Shown: in pieces, positions 23,050 to 32,897 of the stretch
Position numbering within the stretch: position 1 is the first letter of the stretch
Layout: the number at the start of each line of letters is the position of its first letter
NCBI GenBank assembly: GCA_009781695.1
Contig: WQVH01000021.1
Span: 1 to 32,897, forward strand
DNA from: Oscillospiraceae bacterium
Lineage (GTDB): Bacteria > Bacillota > Clostridia > Oscillospirales > Oscillospiraceae
Reading direction: 5' to 3'
DNA length: 32,897 nucleotides
Notes under the pieces: model-generated
The model's input: only the letters and a program-made list of their open reading frames with translations
Told to the model about the DNA's origin: nothing
Database searches by the model: none
Translations under genes and position numbers: made by a program

Positions 23050-25665
23050 TTAATTCTCAATCTCTACATCTATCTCAATCTCAACCTCCGTCTCCGGCTC
23101 AGCATCAATTTTGACATCAATATCGACCTCCACAACATCCCCATCGACTACTTCCAACGCCACCTCAAGATCAACCTCAAAATCTTCATCCTGCTCATCC
23201 TCTTTCTCAGTACGCGCAATCGAAATAACAGAAGACTCACCCTGAGTACGCATGAGCCGGACACCCTGTGTCGCACGACTAATCAGACTGATATCAGAAG
23301 CCGCCATACGGATGATCGTACCATCATCAGATATAATCAATACATCATCCTGATCATCAACCACCTTGACATCGACAACCTTACCGGTCTTATCGGTGAT
23401 CAAATAGTTTTTCTTACCATAACCGCCGCGGTTTTGTACCCCACCTTCTTCACCACGCAAATACTCACTGATCTCAGTCCGCTTACCATAACCATTCTGA
23501 GTCACCGTAAGCAATGCGCCACCTTCTCTTGCGCGCGCAGCACCGACACAAAAATCATCTTTCCTCAAACGAATACCGCGCACACCCGCAGCGACACGAC
23601 CTGTAGGCCGAACATCAGTCTCATTGAAGAAAATCGCCATACCATTGTGCGTCGCAATAAGAATCTTCTGCTTACCATCCGTATCACGGACAGAAATCAG
23701 CTCATCATCCTCAGCGAGGGTCAGCGCACGGATACCCACATTCTTGATATTACGCAGCTCAGTCGTCCGCATACGCTTGACGGTACCCTTACGCGTCACC
23801 ATGACAAGATAAGCCTCTTCTTCAAACTCACGCATACGAATCATCGCAGACACCTTCTCACCCGGCGACATCGGCAAAATATTCACGATATTTGTCCCAC
23901 GCGCCTGACGACCGGCCTCCGGTATCAGATAACCTTTTTTACGATACACCCTGCCATGATTTGTAAAAAACAAGATATAATCATGCGTTGAAGCCGTAAA
24001 CAGCGTCTCGACATAATCCTCTTCCTTTGTCGTCATCGCCATAATTCCTCGGCCACCGCGCTTTTGAGATCTATAAGTACTCGCAGGCTGACGCTTTATA
24101 TACCCGGCATGTGTCAGTGTATACACACACTCTTCCTCATCTATAAGATCCTCAATATCAATCTCATCTTCGACGATTGCAATCTCAGTACGACGCTTAT
24201 CACCATACTTGTCACGAATCTCAGTCAGCTCCTCAATCAAAACCGCATCCATAAGCGCCTGATCAGCCAACAACTTCAAGAAATACTCAATCTTTTCCAT
24301 CAGCTCAGCATACTCTTTTTCAATCTTCTCAATCTCAAGACCCTGCAAGCTTCTGAGCCGCATTTCGAGTATGGCTCCCGCCTGAATTTCAGAAAGGCCA
24401 AAACGCTCCATAAGCCGCTCTCTTGCATCATTATAGCTTGAGCGGATGATTCTGATTACTTCATCAATATTATCGCAGGCAATCCTAAGCCCCTCAAGAA
24501 TATGCGCACGTTCACGCGCCTTCTTTAAATCATACTCAGTACGCCGACGGATAATCTCACGCTGAAAAGTAATATACTCATCAAGTATCTGCCGCAAAGA
24601 TAAAATACGCGGCTGCGACTGATCATCAACAAGCGCCAACAATACAATTGCAAAAGTCGTCTGCAACTGAGTCTGAGTATACAAACGATTGAGCACCACT
24701 TGAGCATTCGCATCACGCTTTAACTCAATGACAATGCGCATACCATCCCTGTCAGACTCATCACGCATTGCAGATATGCCCTCTATGCGCTTATTCTTTA
24801 CAGTCTCGGCAATCGACTCTAAAAGTCTCGATTTATTGACCTGATACGGAAGCTCATACACAATGATCCGTGTACGCCCATTACCAAACTCCTCAAGCTC
24901 CGTCCTGGCACGAAGTCTGATGCGCCCGCGTCCCGTAGCATATGCCGCCCTTATTCCGGCTCTGCCCATAATGATTCCCTTTGTAGGAAAATCAGGCCCC
25001 TCAATATGCTCCATGATATCATCCAAATCAGCATCAGGATTGTTCATAACACAAATAACCGCATTAATTACCTCAGTCAAATTATGCGGTGGAATATTGG
25101 TCGTCATTCCGACCGCAATACCACTGGAACCATTGACAAGCAAATTCGGAAAACGGCTCGGAAGCACCTGAGGCTGTTTTCTGGTCTCATCGTAATTGGG
25201 CTTCCAATCCACAGTATCCTTATCGATATCCCGAAGCATCTCATCGGAAATCTTTGACAAGCGAGCCTCTGTATAACGCATCGCCGCAGGCGGATCACCA
25301 TCAACAGAACCAAAGTTTCCATGCCCCTGGATAAGCATATTGCGCATGGAAAAATCCTGCGCCATACGCACAAGCGCATCATAGATAGATTGGTCACCAT
25401 GCGGATGATATCGACCCATAATATCACCGACCGCAGTCGCCGCTTTACGAAATGGTCTATCACTCGTCAGATTACTTTCATACATGGTATACAAAATCCG
25501 ACGGTGGATCGGCTTTAGACCATCTCTTACATCCGGTAACGCCCTATCAATAATGACAGACATGGCGTAAGTCAGAAATGAAGTCTCCATCTCCTTCTCA
25601 AGCGGTGCATATATTATTTTTTGTTCGGGAAACGAAATATCTCCCGTTTTTTCTTTTTTAGGCAT
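23050..25665 (-). CDS. gyrA: DNA gyrase subunit A, with long acidic C-terminal tail
   Basis: An 871-residue gyrase A subunit that cuts and rejoins DNA during supercoiling. The catalytic Tyr is in PPAAMRYTEARLSKI. The quinolone region reads GRYHPHGDQSIYDALVRMAQ, with Gln at the E. coli Ser83 position and Asp retained at 87. The GyrA-box is QKRGGRG in the beta-pinwheel domain. The last 51 codons (23050-23205) are an acidic tail alternating Glu/Asp with Val/Ile. The start at 25665 (MPKKEK) follows GGGAG; the frame extends six codons further without a site. Downstream of gyrB. Confidence 0.98.
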   Translation of the reverse strand: MPKKEKTGDISFPEQKIIYAPLEKEMETSFLTYAMSVIIDRALPDVRDGLKPIHRRILYTMYESNLTSDRPFRKAATAVGDIMGRYHPHGDQSIYDALVRMAQDFSMRNMLIQGHGNFGSVDGDPPAAMRYTEARLSKISDEMLRDIDKDTVDWKPNYDETRKQPQVLPSRFPNLLVNGSSGIAVGMTTNIPPHNLTEVINAVICVMNNPDADLDDIMEHIEGPDFPTKGIIMGRAGIRAAYATGRGRIRLRARTELEEFGNGRTRIIVYELPYQVNKSRLLESIAETVKNKRIEGISAMRDESDRDGMRIVIELKRDANAQVVLNRLYTQTQLQTTFAIVLLALVDDQSQPRILSLRQILDEYITFQREIIRRRTEYDLKKARERAHILEGLRIACDNIDEVIRIIRSSYNDARERLMERFGLSEIQAGAILEMRLRSLQGLEIEKIEKEYAELMEKIEYFLKLLADQALMDAVLIEELTEIRDKYGDKRRTEIAIVEDEIDIEDLIDEEECVYTLTHAGYIKRQPASTYRSQKRGGRGIMAMTTKEEDYVETLFTASTHDYILFFTNHGRVYRKKGYLIPEAGRQARGTNIVNILPMSPGEKVSAMIRMREFEEEAYLVMVTRKGTVKRMRTTELRNIKNVGIRALTLAEDDELISVRDTDGKQKILIATHNGMAIFFNETDVRPTGRVAAGVRGIRLRKDDFCVGAARAREGGALLTVTQNGYGKRTEISEYLRGEEGGVQNRGGYGKKNYLITDKTGKVVDVKVVDDQDDVLIISDDGTIIRMAASDISLISRATQGVRLMRTQGESSVISIARTEKEDEQDEDFEVDLEVALEVVDGDVVEVDIDVKIDAEPETEVEIEIDVEIEN

Positions 25666-25752
25666 AAATCTCCCTCTTATCACTCCATTAGGATTCCCTG
25701 CTTAAGGGTTGGTACTGTAAGTAATGCACTTTCACACTATGACGTTTTGCTA

Positions 25753-27699
<1,947 letters not shown>

Positions 27700-27721
27700 T
27701 TACTGTTCCCCTTGCTTTTTC

Positions 27722-27985
27722 TCATTTAATATCCCATATACTCTCGGATCGCTTCATCAGTGTCTGCGATGACAGTTGGGACAGATATATACGAATCAAA
27801 CCATCCGTACCGCACACCACAAAAGATCGCGGCAACTCCTCTGAAACACTGACCACACGCCCATCTTTTTGCGCATCACTGAGAAATTTACGTGTGATAT
27901 GTGATCCAGTTGTATTATCCAAATCAAAAATACCAATCACATCCGACTCAGAAACAACAACATTTTGCCCAAGATGCAAATACAT
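27722..27985 (-). CDS. remB: RemB / DUF370 family (YaaB) regulator
   Basis: An 87-residue DUF370 protein, the recF-gyrB-linked paralogue of the biofilm matrix regulator RemA. It begins MYLHLGQNVVVSESDVIGIF and continues FDLDNTTGSHITRKFL and RSFVVCGTDGLIRIYLSQLS. The role of RemB is less defined than RemA. The ATG shares one base with the recF stop (TAATG). Confidence 0.92.
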   Translation of the reverse strand: MYLHLGQNVVVSESDVIGIFDLDNTTGSHITRKFLSDAQKDGRVVSVSEELPRSFVVCGTDGLIRIYLSQLSSQTLMKRSESIWDIK

Positions 27986-29100
27986 TATGAAACCTCCGGC
28001 TTCAACTTTCCATGTTCAATCCTCATCACTGTACCTCCGGTAACCATAGAAGCAACTTCCTCATCACAACATGTAATCATGATCTGCCCACTGGTTATTT
28101 TACCCAAAATATACGCTTGTCGCTTCGCATCAAGCTCAGAGAGCACATCATCAAGTAATAATATCGGATAAGCACCTTTATCATCAAAGTGTATATCCCG
28201 CTCAGCAAGTTTTATCGACACAGCAGCCGTCCGAGCCTGACCTTGTGAAGCAAACTTTCGTGCCGGCGCACCACTTATTTCAATTTCCAAATCATCTTTA
28301 TGCGCACCTGAAAGACAATGACCTGAACTCAGCTCGGCTTGGTAATGCTGACACTGATGCTCAAGGAGTGAGGGCAATATCTGCTCCGGCTTCATCCCTG
28401 AAAAATCAGCCCTGCCAACTGTTTTGTATCTAATACTCAGCGTTTCAATCCCATCGGAAAACTCCTCATGAATGATCGCAGCTCTGCGGGACAAACCCGC
28501 TGAAAACGCCGTTCTATAATAAATAAGCCTTGCGCTTTGCTGAGCGATCCTTAAATTATAGTCATCTAATAATTCAAGCAAGGCAGGCTTCTGTCTATAA
28601 TCTTTGAGAATTTTAGTTTTATGGTCATAGAGCTTATGAAACTCTGCAAGCGCCTGCATATATCCCGGACGCAACTGTGACAGACACTGATCCATGAGTT
28701 TACGTCTGACCGAAGCACCATCTTTGATCATATTCAGATCATCCGGACCAAATATCACAGATGTGAGTCTGCCGGTCAGCTCACCGGTCCTCTTGAGCTT
28801 GACACCATTGGCAAAAAGCTCCTTGCCTCGTCCTCGAAAGAGACGCGCTTCCAATACCTGTTTGCGCTCGAAAGCATATATATCAGCCCTTATCTTCGCC
28901 GACTCACTGTCAAATGAGATCAAATCCTTATCACCGGCATGTCTGAAAGAACGCCCGACAGTCAGATAATAAACAGCCTCAATCAAATTGGTTTTACCCT
29001 GAGCATTTTTTCCGGAGATGACATTGATGCCATCCCCGAATTGTATCGTCTGTGATTTGTAATTGCGAAAATTTTCAAGGCTTATCTCATGTACAATCAT
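27985..29100 (-). CDS. recF: DNA replication and repair protein RecF
   Basis: A 371-residue SMC-like ATPase that helps load RecA at gaps with RecO and RecR. Walker A is INVISGKNAQGKTNLIEAVY, the ABC signature SGAHKDDLEIEI, and Walker B YPILLLDDVLSELDAKRQAY. Length is typical. The start overlaps the yaaA stop by four bases. Confidence 0.98.
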   Translation of the reverse strand: MIVHEISLENFRNYKSQTIQFGDGINVISGKNAQGKTNLIEAVYYLTVGRSFRHAGDKDLISFDSESAKIRADIYAFERKQVLEARLFRGRGKELFANGVKLKRTGELTGRLTSVIFGPDDLNMIKDGASVRRKLMDQCLSQLRPGYMQALAEFHKLYDHKTKILKDYRQKPALLELLDDYNLRIAQQSARLIYYRTAFSAGLSRRAAIIHEEFSDGIETLSIRYKTVGRADFSGMKPEQILPSLLEHQCQHYQAELSSGHCLSGAHKDDLEIEISGAPARKFASQGQARTAAVSIKLAERDIHFDDKGAYPILLLDDVLSELDAKRQAYILGKITSGQIMITCCDEEVASMVTGGTVMRIEHGKLKPEVS

Positions 29101-29363
29101 TGACTACGAATCACCAAAGTCTCGCCTCCATACCGCACAGTATCCCCATCTCTGATCTTCTTGCCTCTTTGTGTACACGGCTCACCGGAAACAAACACCG
29201 CTCCGCTTTGAATGAGCACCTTTGCCTCTCCACCGGTTGAAACAATCGAAGCCAGCTTAAGCAGCGAATCCAGTTTGATAAAATCACTGTGAATCCTAAC
29301 GAGCCTTACTCCACGCACCGGAACCTTAACTTTACCATTACCTGAACTTACTTTATCCATCAT
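29097..29363 (-). CDS. yaaA: S4-domain RNA-binding protein YaaA
   Basis: An 88-residue S4-like protein always found between dnaN and recF in Firmicutes. The S4 motif is FIKLDSLLKLASIVSTGGEA followed by VLIQSGAVFVSGEPCTQRGK. In Bacillus it is linked to ribosome assembly. It overlaps dnaN by 11 bases and recF by four, so it is tightly coupled. A second ATG at 29360 is equally possible as start. Confidence 0.95.
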   Translation of the reverse strand: MMDKVSSGNGKVKVPVRGVRLVRIHSDFIKLDSLLKLASIVSTGGEAKVLIQSGAVFVSGEPCTQRGKKIRDGDTVRYGGETLVIRSQ

Positions 29364-30471
29364 ATGCCTTTAACCTTACAGGAAGAATCATATACAAGAA
29401 ATTGCTCTCATCTCCTGCCGGAGATATAATACATGGAGTCACACCGGTATTAAGCTCTATATTGACCTTATCCGATGGAGCAGCTTTGAGCGCTTCAATG
29501 AGATACTTATCATTAAAGCCAATTTCAAGCTCCTCTCCATTACCCTCTATACCACACTCATCACTGGCTTTACCGAGCGAAGATGCGGAAAACAAATTAA
29601 CAACACCATCCCCGAACACACAACGCACAGGACTCTTGAGCTTATCGCTGATAATTAAAGAAACACGCTCAACAGCAGAAATAAGCTCTTCTTTTTCCAC
29701 CTTAATCTGGAAATTTGCCGACTGCGGTATAGAATTCTTATAATTTAAAAACTCTCCTTCAAGCCTGCGTGAAATGAGTAATGTATCTCCGATTGAGAAC
29801 ATAATATGCTTAGAACCCAACGTGATTTTGACCGTCTCTTCTCCATCAGATGTTATCTTTTCAACTTCGGACAACGCAGTTCCCGGCACAACGAAGCTTA
29901 GTTCTGAGCCATCAGCACGCTCTAAAGGCTCTTTGCGTAGCGCCAGTCTATATCCATCCACAGCCACAATAGTAAGTTCACCATCACTGGCCTCAAAAAG
30001 TGCGCCGGTATGTATGGGGCGAGACTCATTTTCACTGACTGCAAAATTAGTCTGATAAATCATCTTTTTAAGCACAGATTCATTAATTTCCAAAGCATTT
30101 TGCCCATCTACAGAAGGCAACTCAGGATAATCAGAAATCGGGGAGCCAAGAATCTCAAACTCGCTCATTTCGCTGCTTATTTCGGCAACATAGCTAGAAT
30201 TGACATTGATCGTTACATACTGTCCCGGCATTTTCCTGATGATTTCACCAAAAAGCCGGGCATTTAAAACAATGCCGCCGGATGCCTCTACCTCTGCCGG
30301 TACAGTGGTCACAATTCCTGTCTTTAAATCATAACCTGAAATTCTAACACTTTCCCCACCGGCTTCTAACAGCAAGCCCTCTAAGAGTGGTACAGGGCTC
30401 TTGGTTGCCGCTGCACGTGAGGCGGTAAGTATCGCTGTAACCAGCAAAAGTTTTTCACACGTAAATTTCAT
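29353..30471 (-). CDS. dnaN: DNA polymerase III beta subunit (sliding clamp)
   Basis: A 372-residue clamp with three DnaN domains. It starts MKFTCEKLLLVTAILTASRA; domain segments such as IVAVDGYRLALRKEPLE and LVGSxAPSDK-like ALKAAPSDKVNIEL are visible, with the C-terminal MILPVRL. AAAGGA precedes the ATG. It is separated from dnaA by the 339-bp origin region. Confidence 0.97.
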   Translation of the reverse strand: MKFTCEKLLLVTAILTASRAAATKSPVPLLEGLLLEAGGESVRISGYDLKTGIVTTVPAEVEASGGIVLNARLFGEIIRKMPGQYVTINVNSSYVAEISSEMSEFEILGSPISDYPELPSVDGQNALEINESVLKKMIYQTNFAVSENESRPIHTGALFEASDGELTIVAVDGYRLALRKEPLERADGSELSFVVPGTALSEVEKITSDGEETVKITLGSKHIMFSIGDTLLISRRLEGEFLNYKNSIPQSANFQIKVEKEELISAVERVSLIISDKLKSPVRCVFGDGVVNLFSASSLGKASDECGIEGNGEELEIGFNDKYLIEALKAAPSDKVNIELNTGVTPCIISPAGDESNFLYMILPVRLKAYDG

Positions 30472-30599
30472 AAAAATTTCCTTTCAGAGTGACTACCCGA
30501 CGTTAATAAGTAGTGCAGATATGAGCTTAAAATATTTGCGTATGGGTTTATATTTTATCCGGATGGTCTTTATAATCACTTTCCACTTAATTGGATTTA

Positions 30600-30792
30600 A
30601 AAAATAATATTATTTATTATTAATTTTATAGTCGCAGTATCAGTAGTAGCAAACTTTGTGGATAACTGCCGTAAATCGTTGTGTATGCTGTATTTTTTAA
30701 AAAACAAACTTTGTGGATAACCATGATTCTTTTATGAGACAACATGTGCACAAAACTTATCCACAGCATTTAAACAATACCAGTGTGGATAT
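30600..30792. other. oriC: oriC: DnaA boxes, DnaA-trio-like run and AT-rich unwinding element
   Basis: Three perfect DnaA boxes: TGTGGATAA at 30657-30665 and 30712-30720, and TTATCCACA at 30757-30765. TGTGGATAT at 30784-30792 is a one-mismatch box. Reading on the minus strand from the first box: TTATCCACA, a seven-base spacer (AAGTTTG), then CTACTACTGATACTGCGACTA (30629-30649 as stops), then an AT-rich stretch (about 30600-30628). This is the order of box, spacer, DnaA-trios and unwinding element known for Bacillus. The rest of the dnaA-dnaN gap (30472-30599) shows no clear site. Confidence 0.85.
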
Positions 30793-30810
30793 TTTAATAT
30801 CACGCCTTTA

Positions 30811-32133
30811 TCAAGCTTTGGTATTATTGATATTGGAAGTAATATCTCTGATGACATTGGAAAACTCAGTGGCATCATTGGGATCTTTCAGACGTGACTC
30901 AACCCGATCAATAGAATTAATCACAGTGGTATGATCGCGCTCAAATGCAGCGCCTGTTTCCTTAAGGGACAGATTGGTGAGCTTACGAATGAGATACATC
31001 GCAATCTGCCTTGCAAGTGCTGTATTACGAATCCTGCTCTGACTTCTCAAATCGTCCGGTGTTAAGGCGTAATATCGCGCAGTTTCTTCAATGATCGTAT
31101 CCGTGGTCGGCAATGTATCTTTAGAGCCTTTAAACATATCTTTCAGACGCTGTTTTACGGACTCCACTGTGATATTTTCATCCATGATATCGCGGTAAGC
31201 GATAATCATCTTCACTGCGCCCTCCAGTTGACGTACATTGGAGTTTAGATTTTCGGCAATATAATTAATTACATCCTCAGGGATGATGACGCCGAGCTGT
31301 TCAGCCTTATTTCGGATGATCGCCACGCGCAGCGCATCATCCGGAGGCTGAATATCAGCCAAAAGGCCGGACTCAAACCTTGTTCTGAGCCTGTCTTCTA
31401 AACGATGAATTTCACTGGGCGGTCTATCCGAAGTGAATACAATTTGCTTACCGTGCTCATACAGTGAGTTAAAAGTATTAAAAAACTCTTCCTGAGTTTC
31501 GATTTTTCCTGCGATAAACTGAATATCATCAATTAAAAATAAATCGGCGACTCTGTACTTATCTCTGAATTCATCCATCCGCTTTTTTTGGAGCGCAATG
31601 ATAAACTCATTTAAAAATTCCTCGCCCTTGACATAGACGATCTTATAATGCGGAAATTTCCTAGAGATCGAATGGCGAATCGCATGTAAGAGATGGGTCT
31701 TGCCCAAGCCGGATTCACCATAGATAAATAGGGGATTATAGCCATGCTTCTCGCGCCCCTCACCGACAGCAACAGCCGCAGCGTGGGCAAATTTATTAGA
31801 ATTGCCTACGACAAAATTATCGAAAGTATAATCATCGACATATAGGTATTCAGAGTCATCGGCAGCCTCAGTCATGGCCTTTAACTCCTCATCGTCGAGA
31901 ATAACTACTTCGATATCACTTGAAAAAAGTTCGCCCAATGCACTTTTGATCGTGCCTATAAAGCGGCTTTCAATGGTTTGCTTTTTAAATTCTGAGGGCT
32001 GATGAATGAAAAAACGGTTGTTTTGAAGCTCAATAGCACAACAATCTTCAAACCATGTTGAGATTGCAGTTTCAGTCAAGTCGTTTCTCATCATTTTGAG
32101 CACTTCATTCCATATATCGGCAGCGGAATTCAT
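30811..32133 (-). CDS. dnaA: Chromosomal replication initiator DnaA
   Basis: A 440-residue initiator. Domain I is WNEVLKMMRNDLTETAISTW; domain II is short. The AAA+ domain has Walker A FIYGESGLGKTHLLHAIRH, Walker B ADLFLIDDIQFIAGK, sensor VFTSDRPPSEI and the arginine finger in RLRTRFESGL. Domain IV binds the DnaA box through AFERDHTTVINSIDRVE. AAGGGA lies before the ATG. Length is like that of Bacillus. Confidence 0.98.
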   Translation of the reverse strand: MNSAADIWNEVLKMMRNDLTETAISTWFEDCCAIELQNNRFFIHQPSEFKKQTIESRFIGTIKSALGELFSSDIEVVILDDEELKAMTEAADDSEYLYVDDYTFDNFVVGNSNKFAHAAAVAVGEGREKHGYNPLFIYGESGLGKTHLLHAIRHSISRKFPHYKIVYVKGEEFLNEFIIALQKKRMDEFRDKYRVADLFLIDDIQFIAGKIETQEEFFNTFNSLYEHGKQIVFTSDRPPSEIHRLEDRLRTRFESGLLADIQPPDDALRVAIIRNKAEQLGVIIPEDVINYIAENLNSNVRQLEGAVKMIIAYRDIMDENITVESVKQRLKDMFKGSKDTLPTTDTIIEETARYYALTPDDLRSQSRIRNTALARQIAMYLIRKLTNLSLKETGAAFERDHTTVINSIDRVESRLKDPNDATEFSNVIRDITSNINNTKA

Positions 32134-32169
32134 AAATTCAATCCCTTCGAAATAGCGCAGTTATTTCAG

Positions 32170-32214
32170 TTTTGATATACCGGGAAGTATATCAAAAAAA
32201 TGCGGAAAAATCAA
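32170..32214 (-). promoter_or_regulatory. dnaA promoter overlapped by a 10-bp inverted repeat
   Basis: -35 TTGATT (32209-32214), a 17-base spacer and -10 TATACT (32186-32191). TTTTGATATA (32170-32179) and TATATCAAAA (32188-32197) are perfect inverted arms, the second covering most of the -10. This is a possible operator for dnaA control. No perfect DnaA box is seen here. Confidence 0.65.
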
Positions 32215-32290
32215 GTAAAATCGTGGATTTTCACACCTCTTTGGGCATAAAATACGAAATATGATGCCCTGCAGAGTACACAGGCAATAC

Positions 32291-32328
32291 AAAAACACGC
32301 CTTACACCATTTTGACCGGCGCAAGGCG
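32291..32328 (-). terminator. Intrinsic terminator of rpsT
   Basis: On the minus strand CGCCTTGCGCC pairs with GGTGTAAGGCG (two mismatches) and is followed by TGTTTTTG. It ends 30 bases after the rpsT stop region, upstream of the dnaA promoter, isolating the two. Confidence 0.7.
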
Positions 32329-32357
32329 GAATTTAATGAGCTGTTACTGAGGGTATT

Positions 32358-32624
32358 TTACTGACCTACTGCATTGAGCTGTTTGGCAAGCGCACTTTTC
32401 CTGCGTGCAGCTTTGTTCTTATGTATCAGACCGTTTGTTGCTGCACGATCGACAGTCTTCACTGCAAGTCTATGTGCACTTTCTGCTGCTGCTTGATCAC
32501 CGCTTTGTGCTGCAGCGTCAAACTTTTTGATGTTTGTTTTCATGAGAGACCTAGCCGCCTTGTTCCTTGCGGCAGCTTTACGAGAAAGTATAATTCTCTT
32601 CTCTGAGGACTTTATATTAGCCAT
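32358..32624 (-). CDS. rpsT: 30S ribosomal protein S20
   Basis: An 88-residue basic helical protein. It starts MANIKSSEKRIILSRKAAAR and has SLMKTNIKKFDAA and TNGLIHKNKAARRKSALAKQ, matching bS20, which binds 16S rRNA early in 30S assembly. The start at 32624 follows AGAGGAGGT; the longer frame to 32645 covers that site. It is monocistronic, with its own promoter and terminator. Confidence 0.97.
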   Translation of the reverse strand: MANIKSSEKRIILSRKAAARNKAARSLMKTNIKKFDAAAQSGDQAAAESAHRLAVKTVDRAATNGLIHKNKAARRKSALAKQLNAVGQ

Positions 32625-32701
32625 GGCTGAGCCACCTCCTCTCACCTAAAATACTGTAAACAACCGAATGAATCGGGTTTGTTACTCATATGCGGAAAGT
32701 C

Positions 32702-32730
32702 ATTTTACCACCATGTATCAACAAATGCAA
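32702..32730 (-). promoter_or_regulatory. Promoter for rpsT
   Basis: TTGCAT (32725-32730), a 17-base spacer and TAAAAT (32702-32707). The leader before the S20 ribosome site contains an imperfect hairpin (about 32660-32684, AACAAACCCGA/TCGGTTGTT), which could take part in control by S20. Confidence 0.6.
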
Positions 32731-32782
32731 GTGTTTTTTTCAGTTTTCGCTACAGTTTCGCACATAATGTTACTGTTCAGTG

Positions 32783-32897
32783 GGTATCTGAAAACTCGCA
32801 ATGGTTACAGTCACTGAGCACACAATCTTTGGATATGATACAAGTTTAGTATACGTAGACGTGCCTTGGCTGTAACCAACCTGTGTTTTCAGATACC
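32783..32897. repeat. 115-bp inverted-repeat element at the right edge
   Basis: GGTATCTGAAAAC (32783-32795) and GTTTTCAGATACC (32885-32897) are perfect 13-bp ends. An inner pair, GGTTACAG (32803-32810) and CTGTAACC (32870-32877), is offset symmetrically by seven bases on each side. The unit would fold as a long hairpin and has no open frame. It may extend beyond the window. Confidence 0.7.

Noticed and set aside
24064..24441. Plus-strand frame of 125 codons inside gyrA
   Set aside because: Shadow of the GyrA coding frame on the opposite strand.

Overview
The window looks like the replication-origin neighbourhood of a low-to-moderate GC, Gram-positive-type (Firmicutes, most likely Clostridia) chromosome. 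The evidence is the minus-strand run dnaA-dnaN-yaaA-recF-remB-gyrB-gyrA, a dnaA/dnaN intergenic origin with TTATCCACA boxes, a Spo0J/Soj-type parAB pair with two exact parS sites (TGTTTCACGTGAAACA), and the purine-rich ribosome binding sites. The species cannot be named from sequence alone.

Left region (1-4800) is accessory. An AbiE type IV toxin-antitoxin pair runs off the left edge, with a candidate autoregulatory operator. Next come the C-terminal remnant of a large serine recombinase, a nested hairpin, and tRNA-Leu(CAG), which together look like the edge of a decayed mobile element. Then follow a DUF1846 protein, an AbrB-type antitoxin with a truncated RelE-like toxin, and an AbiH-type phage-defence gene.

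Middle-left (4785-13660) reads leftward: parA, parB, serS, a decayed RAYT transposase with two inverted REP-like hairpins, mscL, rsmG and mfd. The mfd-rsmG gap holds a parS site, a 26-bp palindrome and two hairpin repeats. The other parS lies immediately upstream of the parA promoter.

Middle (13746-22900) is a metabolic and accessory stretch. It carries a ProC-like reductase, a small zinc-ribbon protein, a fructokinase and D-lyxose-isomerase-type operon, an overlapping DUF5131/CDP-alcohol phosphatidyltransferase pair, and a CrtI-like FAD oxidoreductase. It also has DUF1905, an unrecognised protein, an orphan ParB-like protein, a DUF433/DUF5615 toxin-antitoxin pair and RNase HI.

Right (22900-32897) is the replication cluster. 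rpsT, rather than the common rpmH-rnpA block, lies upstream of dnaA. The origin between dnaA and dnaN shows a DnaA box, a short spacer, a run of DnaA-trio-like triplets and an AT-rich segment, matching the basal unwinding layout described for Bacillus subtilis. GyrA and GyrB carry non-standard residues at quinolone-pocket positions, and GyrA ends in a long acidic tail. Several families of short hairpin repeats are scattered between genes.

No wholly new multi-gene system is evident. The most unusual items are the DUF5131/phosphatidyltransferase overlap, the RAYT with its inverted REP-like pair, the parA leader hairpin and the gyrase variants.
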